The position numbers and the translations under genes are program-made. The notes beneath the pieces were generated by a model. That model did not search any database. It was given only the letters and a program-made list of their open reading frames with translations, and was not told the DNA's origin. This document shows positions 6,391-10,893 of a DNA stretch of 10,893 bases, piece after piece. Within the stretch, counting starts at the first letter, position 1, and each line of letters starts with the position of its first letter. The DNA is from Quadrisphaera sp. Lineage in GTDB: Bacteria > Actinomycetota > Actinomycetes > Actinomycetales > Quadrisphaeraceae. The DNA lies in NCBI GenBank assembly GCA_029258695.1, contig JARIBR010000001.1:1-10893 (forward strand), given 5' to 3'.

Positions 6391-7032
6391 TCAGTGTCCC
6401 CGGTCGATCCACTCCTGCACGTGCGGGGCCTCGGCGGCGATGGTCGTGGTCCCGCCGTGCCCGGGCAGCACCGTCGTCTCGCCCGGGAGCGTGAGCAGGC
6501 GCTCGCGGATCGAGTCGACGATGGTGGGGAAGTCGCTGAAGGAGCGTCCCGTCGCCCCCGGGCCACCGGCGAAGAGGGTGTCCCCGGTGAGCACCACGCC
6601 CAGCTCGGCCACGCGCAGGCACACCGAGCCGGGGGAGTGGCCGGGGGTGTGGACGACCTCGACCTGCGTGCCCGCGACGTCGAGGACCTGTCCGTCGTGG
6701 AGCATCTGCTGCGGAGCCTGCGCGGGGTGCGTCAACGTCCAGAGCTCCAGGTCGTCGCGATGGAGCATCGTGGGTGCGCCGAACCGCTCGCCGGCCGCGG
6801 GGGCGAGCGCCACGTGGTCGTCGTGCGCGTGGGTGCACACCACCGCCACGACGTCCCGGCCGTCGACCACCGCGGACAGCGCCTCCAGGTCGTGCGGGGC
6901 GTCGACGACGAGGCACTGATCGTCGTCGCCGAGCACCCAGATGTTGTTCTCCACGTCGAAGGTCTCCCCGTCGAGGCTGAAGGTGCCCTCGGCGGTCGCG
7001 TGGTCGATGCGCAGGTCCCCGCGGCGCGCCAT
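6391..7032 (-). CDS. Metallo-beta-lactamase-fold hydrolase, partner of mycothiol-dependent formaldehyde dehydrogenase
   Basis: A 213-residue protein of the metallo-beta-lactamase fold, glyoxalase-II-like. Metal ligands are visible: THAHDDH at 67-73 (H68, H70, D72, H73), H132 in TPGHSPGS, D151 in LTGDTLF and H192 in LPGHGGTTT. It starts at ATG 7032-7030, sharing one base with the mscR stop (TGATG), so it is translationally coupled to mscR. In M. tuberculosis mscR (Rv2259) is likewise followed by a small enzyme of this fold (Rv2260). The context suggests hydrolysis of S-formylmycothiol, the product of MscR, to formate and mycothiol. That substrate is an inference from context; other thioester substrates are possible. 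The open frame continues far upstream inside mscR but is not coding there. Confidence 0.88.
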   Translation of the reverse strand: MARRGDLRIDHATAEGTFSLDGETFDVENNIWVLGDDDQCLVVDAPHDLEALSAVVDGRDVVAVVCTHAHDDHVALAPAAGERFGAPTMLHRDDLELWTLTHPAQAPQQMLHDGQVLDVAGTQVEVVHTPGHSPGSVCLRVAELGVVLTGDTLFAGGPGATGRSFSDFPTIVDSIRERLLTLPGETTVLPGHGGTTTIAAEAPHVQEWIDRGH

Positions 7033-8126
7033 CAGAGCACCACCACCGAGCGCAGCACGCCGCCGCCGGCCACCGCGGCGATGGCCTCCTCGACGTCGCC
7101 CAGGCCCACCCGTTCGGTGACGAACTCCTGCAGCGGGAAGCGGCCCTGCAGCGCCAGGCGCGCGAGCATCGGGAAGTCCCGCTCGGGCAGGCAGTCGCCG
7201 TACCAGCTGGACTTCAGCGCCCCGCCGCGCCCGAAGACGTCCAGCAGCGGCAGCTCGATCGTGGCCTGCGGGCTCGGGACGCCCACGAGCACCACGGTCC
7301 CGGCGAGGTCGCGGGCGTAGAACGCCTGGCGGTAGGTGGCCGGGATGCCGACGGCGTCGACCACCACGTCGGCCCCGTGACCGTCGGTGAGCGCGCGGAT
7401 CGCCTCCACCGGGTCGGTCTGCGAGGCGTCGACGACGTCGGTCGCGCCGAAGCGCCGCGCGACCTCGAGCTTGGAGGCTGCGGTGTCCACCGCGATGATC
7501 GTGGTGGCGCCGGCCAGGGCGGCGCCCGCGATGGCCGCGTCGCCCACCCCGCCGCACCCGATGACCGCGACGGAGTCGCCGCGGGTGACCGCGCCGGTGT
7601 TCACCGCGGCGCCGAAGCCCGCCATGACCCCGCACCCCAGCAGGCCCGCCGCGGCGTCGTCGAGCTCGGGGTCGACCTTCGTGCACTGCAGGGCGTGGAC
7701 GAGGGTCTTCTCCGCGAAGGCCCCGATGCCCAGCGCCGGCGTCAGCGCGGTGCCGTCGGTCAGCGTCATGGGGGTGGCGGCGTTGTGGGTGTCGAAGCAG
7801 TACCAGGGCTCCCCGCGGCGGCACGCCCGGCACTGGCCGCACACCGCGCGCCAGTTGAGGACCACGTGGTCACCGACGGCGACGTGGGTGACGCCCTCAC
7901 CGATCGCGGAGACGGCGCCGGCGGCCTCGTGGCCGAGGAGGAACGGGTAGTCGTCGTTGATGTCGCCGTCGCGGTAGGCCACGTCGGTGTGGCACACCCC
8001 GCACGTGGAGACGTCCACGACGGCCTCACCGGGGCCGGGCGGCGGGACGACCACGTCGACGACCTCGACGGGCGCTCCCTTGCTGCGGGCGATGACGCCC
8101 TTGACGGTGGTGCTCTCGGCAGTCAT
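7032..8126 (-). CDS. mscR: S-(hydroxymethyl)mycothiol dehydrogenase / nitrosomycothiol reductase
   Basis: A 364-residue zinc-dependent alcohol dehydrogenase of the class III-like branch. It closely resembles mycobacterial MscR as I recall it; shared phrases include [34 protein letters not shown] and [15 protein letters not shown]. Catalytic zinc ligands are C45, H66 and probably C165. The structural zinc is held by C96, C99, C102 and C110. The Rossmann motif GCGGVG (190-195) is followed by D214, which favours NAD over NADP. The enzyme oxidises the formaldehyde-mycothiol adduct to S-formylmycothiol and can reduce S-nitrosomycothiol, so it protects against formaldehyde and nitric oxide. Its presence implies a mycothiol-making host. 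A TAGCGT -10 lies 6 nt before the ATG, suggesting a leaderless transcript covering the hydrolase gene. It is divergent from cysS across 55 nt. Confidence 0.94.
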   Translation of the reverse strand: MTAESTTVKGVIARSKGAPVEVVDVVVPPPGPGEAVVDVSTCGVCHTDVAYRDGDINDDYPFLLGHEAAGAVSAIGEGVTHVAVGDHVVLNWRAVCGQCRACRRGEPWYCFDTHNAATPMTLTDGTALTPALGIGAFAEKTLVHALQCTKVDPELDDAAAGLLGCGVMAGFGAAVNTGAVTRGDSVAVIGCGGVGDAAIAGAALAGATTIIAVDTAASKLEVARRFGATDVVDASQTDPVEAIRALTDGHGADVVVDAVGIPATYRQAFYARDLAGTVVLVGVPSPQATIELPLLDVFGRGGALKSSWYGDCLPERDFPMLARLALQGRFPLQEFVTERVGLGDVEEAIAAVAGGGVLRSVVVL

Positions 8127-8132
8127 GGGCCG

Positions 8133-8138
8133 ACGCTA
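8133..8138 (-). promoter_or_regulatory. -10 element of mscR, leaderless type
   Basis: On the minus strand TAGCGT is followed by 6 nt and then the ATG at 8126-8124. No Shine-Dalgarno is present. Its -35 zone lies across the cysS promoter. Confidence 0.6.
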
Positions 8139-8169
8139 GCGCTCCGGCGGCTGGCGGCGACGGAGCCTC

Positions 8170-8175
8170 TACCCT
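8170..8175 (+). promoter_or_regulatory. -10 element of cysS, leaderless type
   Basis: TACCCT is followed by 6 nt (GGAGGG) and then ATG at 8182. The GGAGG ends only 1 nt before the ATG, too close for a normal Shine-Dalgarno. A transcript starting at the ATG is the better reading. Confidence 0.6.
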
Positions 8176-8181
8176 GGAGGG

Positions 8182-9684
8182 ATGCCCCTGCGCCTCCACG
8201 ACTCGGCCACCGGGTCGGCTCGGGACTTCACGCCGCTGGTCCCCGGGCGGGCCGGCGTCTACCTGTGCGGCGCTACCCCGCAGGGCTCCCCGCACGTGGG
8301 GCACCTGCGCTCGGCGATCGCCTTCGACGTGCTGCGGCGCTGGCTCGAGATCGGCCACGGCCTCGACGTCACGCTGGTCCGCAACGTCACCGACATCGAC
8401 GACAAGGTCCTCGACAAGTCCGCTGCGGCCGGGGTCCCGTGGTGGGCCTGGGCCTACCGCTTCGAGCGGGAGTTCACCGCCGCGTACGACGCGGTGGGTG
8501 TCGCGCCGCCGACGTACGAGCCGCGGGCGACCGGGCACGTCGGGGCCATGGTCGAGCTCGTCGAGGAGCTCGTCGGGCGCGGGCACGCCTACGCGGCGGC
8601 TGACGGCTCCGGCGACGTCTTCTTCGACGTGCGGTCCTGGCCGGAGTACGGGTCGCTGGCCCACATCAGCCTCGACGACGTGGTCTCCGCCGCGGACGCC
8701 GACCCGCGCGGCAAGCGCGACCCCCGGGACTTCGCGCTGTGGAAGGGCCGCAAGGACGACGAGCCGGCCACCGCCTCGTGGGAGACGCCCTTCGGCGCCG
8801 GGCGCCCGGGCTGGCACCTGGAGTGCTCGGCGATGGCGCGGCGCTACCTCGGGCGCGCGTTCGACGTCCACGGCGGCGGGCTCGACCTGCGCTTCCCCCA
8901 CCACGAGAACGAACGCGCCCAGTCCCGCGCCGCCGGCGACGACTTCGCGGCGTTCTGGCTCCACCACGGCCTCGTGCGCGTGGGTGGGGAGAAGATGAGC
9001 AAGTCGCTCGGGAACTCCCTCGTCGTCGACGAGGTGCTGAGGACCACGAGGCCGCTGGTGCTGCGCTACGCCCTCGCCGGCGCGCACTACCGCTCCGTCA
9101 TCGAGTACGGCCCCCAGACCCTCGCGGACGCCGAGGGAGCGCTGGCGCGGGTCGAGGGGTTCCTCGCGCGCGCCGCGGCGGCAGCCCCGGGCAGCGACCG
9201 GCCGGCCGGCTCCGGCGGTGGGTCAGGCCCTGGCAGCGGGTCGCTGCGGGCGGCGCTGCCGCCGGCCTTCACCGCGGCGATGGACGACGACCTCAACGTG
9301 CCCGCCGCGCTCGCAGCGCTGTTCGCCACCGTCCGCGAGGGGAACACCGTGCTCGACGCCGGCGGGGACGCCTCCGAGCCGCTGCGCGCGGTGACCGCGA
9401 TGCTCGCCGTGCTCGGCGTGGACCCGCGCGAGGCGCGGTGGTCCGGCGGGTCGCCCGGCACCGGGGGAAGCTCGCCGGCGGACCGCGCCCTCGACGCGCT
9501 GGTGCGCGACCGGCTCGACGCCCGGGCGGCCGCCCGGGCCGCGAAGGACTTCGCCACCTCGGACGCCATCCGCGACGCCCTGGCCGCCGCCGGCGTCGCG
9601 GTCACCGACACCCCCGCCGGTGCCACGTGGTCGCTCGCGGCTCCGCCCGACCACGGGCCCGCCACCCCTGCCGCACCCCGATGA
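8182..9684 (+). CDS. cysS: Cysteinyl-tRNA synthetase
   Basis: A 500-residue class I aminoacyl-tRNA synthetase that charges tRNA-Cys. The HIGH box is PHVGH (37-41) and the KMSKS loop is at 271-275. The cysteine-sensing zinc site is complete: C29 (YLCGAT), C215 (GWHLECSAM), H240 and E244 (RFPHHENE). [20 protein letters not shown] spacing is kept. The C-terminal DALR/anticodon part begins around 355 with [17 protein letters not shown]. Two flexible Gly/Ser/Pro stretches, about 336-354 and 421-431, flank that domain, and the last 15 residues are an Ala/Pro tail, making it longer than E. coli CysS (461). The mycothiol ligase MshC is a paralogue, but the rlmB neighbour and full zinc set match CysS (Rv3580c in M. 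tuberculosis). It is probably co-transcribed with rlmB. Confidence 0.96.
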   Translation: MPLRLHDSATGSARDFTPLVPGRAGVYLCGATPQGSPHVGHLRSAIAFDVLRRWLEIGHGLDVTLVRNVTDIDDKVLDKSAAAGVPWWAWAYRFEREFTAAYDAVGVAPPTYEPRATGHVGAMVELVEELVGRGHAYAAADGSGDVFFDVRSWPEYGSLAHISLDDVVSAADADPRGKRDPRDFALWKGRKDDEPATASWETPFGAGRPGWHLECSAMARRYLGRAFDVHGGGLDLRFPHHENERAQSRAAGDDFAAFWLHHGLVRVGGEKMSKSLGNSLVVDEVLRTTRPLVLRYALAGAHYRSVIEYGPQTLADAEGALARVEGFLARAAAAAPGSDRPAGSGGGSGPGSGSLRAALPPAFTAAMDDDLNVPAALAALFATVREGNTVLDAGGDASEPLRAVTAMLAVLGVDPREARWSGGSPGTGGSSPADRALDALVRDRLDARAAARAAKDFATSDAIRDALAAAGVAVTDTPAGATWSLAAPPDHGPATPAAPR

Positions 9685-9714
9685 CCACCCCCGTCGACCA
9701 CCCCAGGAGCGACC

Positions 9715-10767
9715 GTGCCCGGTAACAGCCAGCGCCGAGGCGCCGTCCGCAAGCCCGGCTCCAAGAAGGGCGCCTCCGTCGGCTCCGGCGGCAACAAGCG
9801 GCGCGGCCTCGAGGGCCGCGGGCCCACGCCGAAGGCCGAGGAGCGCACCAAGCACCCGGCGGCCAAGCGCGCCGCCAGGGCGGAGAAGGCCGGTCCCGGC
9901 TCGCGCGGTGGCCCCCGGCCCTCTGGCTCCGGCGGTGGCCCGTCCCGGGGGCCGGCTCGCGGCGCCGGCGGCGGCACGGTCTCCGGCAGCGGCTCCGAGG
10001 TGGTCGCGGGGCGCAACTCCGTGCTCGAGGCGCTGCGCGCCGGCATCCCCGCCTCCTCGCTGCACCTCGCCGACCGGCTCGAGGGAGGCCGCGACGACCG
10101 GGTCCGCGAGGCCATCTCGCTGGCCGGCGCGCGCTCGCTGCCCGTGCTCGAGACCACGCGCGGTGACCTCGACCGCCTCGCCGGGGACGCGGTCCACCAG
10201 GGCGTGGCCCTGCGCGTGCCGCCCTACGAGCACGCCGACCTCTCCGACGTCCTGGACGCAGCCCGCGAGGCCGGGGACGCGCCCCTGGTCGTCGCGCTCG
10301 ACTCCGTGACCGACCCCCGCAACCTCGGCGCCGTGGTGCGCTCGGCCGCGGCGTTCGGGGCCCACGGCGTCCTCGTGCCAGAACGCCGTTCCGCGTCGAT
10401 GACGGCGTCCGCCTGGAAGGTCAGCGCGGGGGCCGCCGCGAGGGTGCCGGTGGCGATGGCCACCAACCTCACCCGCGCGCTCGGGGAGGCCAAGGACGCC
10501 GGCTGCTTCGTCGTCGGCCTCGACGGGGAGGCCGACGCCTCCCTCGACGACGAGGCGAGCGCCCGCGTCCTCGACGGGCCGCTCGTGCTCGTCATCGGCT
10601 CCGAGGGCGCGGGGCTCTCGCGGCTCGTGCGCTCCACGTGCGACCTCGTCGTCTCGATCCCCATGGCGTCCGCCGTGGAGTCGCTCAACGCCTCGGTCGC
10701 GGCCGGGATCGCGCTGCACGCGGCGGCCCGCGCCCGGGCGCTGACGGGAGCGCGCTCGCGGCTGTAG
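9715..10767 (+). CDS. rlmB: 23S rRNA (guanosine-2251-2'-O)-methyltransferase RlmB / TrmH-family SpoU methylase
   Basis: A 350-residue SPOUT (trefoil-knot) methyltransferase that methylates the ribose of a P-loop guanosine in 23S rRNA using S-adenosylmethionine. The substrate-binding domain runs about 95-170 ([15 protein letters not shown] to HQGVALRV). Motif 1 is [17 protein letters not shown] (200-216), motif 2 GSEGAGLSR (295-303), and motif 3 IPM with ESLNAS (315-327). Residues 1-94 are a Lys/Arg/Gly/Ser-rich, probably disordered extension common in actinobacterial members; it may bind rRNA. The start GTG has GGAG 5 nt upstream, 30 nt after the cysS stop. A 14-codon frame (9681-9725) links the cysS stop to this start. 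The cysS-rlmB pair is also seen in Streptomyces and mycobacteria. The exact rRNA target is by family only. Confidence 0.92.
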   Translation: MPGNSQRRGAVRKPGSKKGASVGSGGNKRRGLEGRGPTPKAEERTKHPAAKRAARAEKAGPGSRGGPRPSGSGGGPSRGPARGAGGGTVSGSGSEVVAGRNSVLEALRAGIPASSLHLADRLEGGRDDRVREAISLAGARSLPVLETTRGDLDRLAGDAVHQGVALRVPPYEHADLSDVLDAAREAGDAPLVVALDSVTDPRNLGAVVRSAAAFGAHGVLVPERRSASMTASAWKVSAGAAARVPVAMATNLTRALGEAKDAGCFVVGLDGEADASLDDEASARVLDGPLVLVIGSEGAGLSRLVRSTCDLVVSIPMASAVESLNASVAAGIALHAAARARALTGARSRL

Positions 10768-10799
10768 CCCCGCAGCGCCGGCGGCGCCCGCGGCGGGGC
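10767..10799. terminator. Probable terminator hairpin after rlmB
   Basis: GCCCCGC (10767-10773) pairs perfectly with GCGGGGC (10793-10799). An inner stem, GCGCC/GGCGC (10775-10779 with 10783-10787), forms inside it. The structure fills the gap between the rlmB stop and the convergent stop at 10801. There is no U-tract. Confidence 0.45.
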
Positions 10800-10800
10800 G

Positions 10801-10893
10801 TCAGCCGGGGCTGGCGATCTGCAGCGGGCCCGTGTCGTCGATCCCCGCCTGGGCGCCGAGCAGGGAGGCCTCGTCGCGGCGGTTCGGCAGCAC
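10801..10893 (-). CDS. Unidentified protein, C-terminal 30 residues only
   Basis: A minus-strand frame runs in from beyond the window and stops with TGA at 10803-10801. The visible residues begin VLPNRRDEASLLGAQAG and end PLQIASPG. I do not recognise it. The DEASLLGA wording faintly recalls the C-terminus of ROK-type sugar kinases, but that is too little to assign. It is supported as coding by its convergent placement against rlmB, with a hairpin between them. Confidence 0.5.
   Translation of the reverse strand: MLPNRRDEASLLGAQAGIDDTGPLQIASPG

Noticed and set aside
6276..6566. N-terminal extension of SodA by 97 residues
   Set aside because: The extension is unlike any superoxide dismutase, and a good ribosome site precedes the GTG at 6275.
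7033..7842. N-terminal extension of the metallo-beta-lactamase protein into mscR
   Set aside because: It is the antiphase reading of mscR; the TGATG overlap gives a proper start at 7032.
9223..10719. Minus-strand frame of 498 codons across cysS and rlmB
   Set aside because: Shadow of two well-supported plus-strand genes; no motif seen.
1..10893. Search for CRISPR arrays, insertion sequences, tRNAs, riboswitches or an unknown defence or biosynthetic cluster
   Set aside because: No spaced repeats, terminal inverted repeats, tRNA folds or unassigned multi-gene cassette are visible; all full-length genes belong to known core families.

Overview
The window is a gene-dense, very GC-rich chromosomal segment from an actinobacterium. 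Three things support this: a mycothiol-type formaldehyde dehydrogenase (mycothiol is an actinobacterial thiol), a CarD of the actinobacterial RNA-polymerase-binding type, and gene order matching blocks known from Streptomyces and Mycobacterium. I cannot name the genus; the CarD wording and gene order would suit a Kineosporiales or Micrococcales relative. No IS element, prophage, CRISPR array, tRNA or rRNA is visible, and no intergenic gap reaches 300 bases.

Left part (1-3033): the 3' end of phosphoglycerate mutase (gpmA) converges on phoU. phoU is divergent from phoR-phoP, a SenX3/RegX3-type two-component system whose two genes overlap by 4 nt. The phoU/phoR intergenic region carries 11-nt direct repeats resembling the actinobacterial PHO box, so the phosphate regulator probably controls its own operon and phoU.

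Middle part (3100-5564): an LpqE-like lipoprotein gene is divergent from carD, which is followed by ispD and ispF (methylerythritol phosphate, MEP, pathway). carD-ispD-ispF are joined by stop/start overlaps. ispD lacks any ATG/GTG/TTG start ahead of its catalytic N-terminus and seems to begin at a CTG overlapping the carD stop. A 21-bp perfect hairpin ends this operon.

Right part (5661-10767): on the minus strand lie sodA (manganese-type superoxide dismutase) and an mscR-metallo-beta-lactamase pair for mycothiol-dependent formaldehyde and S-nitrosothiol detoxification. On the plus strand follow cysS (cysteinyl-tRNA synthetase) and rlmB (23S rRNA 2'-O-methyltransferase). The three minus-strand stress genes sit inside the otherwise conserved ispF-cysS-rlmB order. 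The window ends in the 3' end of an unrecognised minus-strand gene.

lpqE, mscR, cysS and phoR each have a TANNNT -10 element 6-7 nt before the start codon, the hallmark of leaderless actinobacterial transcripts. These are core housekeeping and regulatory genes. I do not see a novel defence or biosynthetic system. The points worth a second look are regulatory (PHO box, leaderless and face-to-face promoters, CTG start), one charge-reversed residue in CarD, and a frame-breaking tandem repeat in lpqE.
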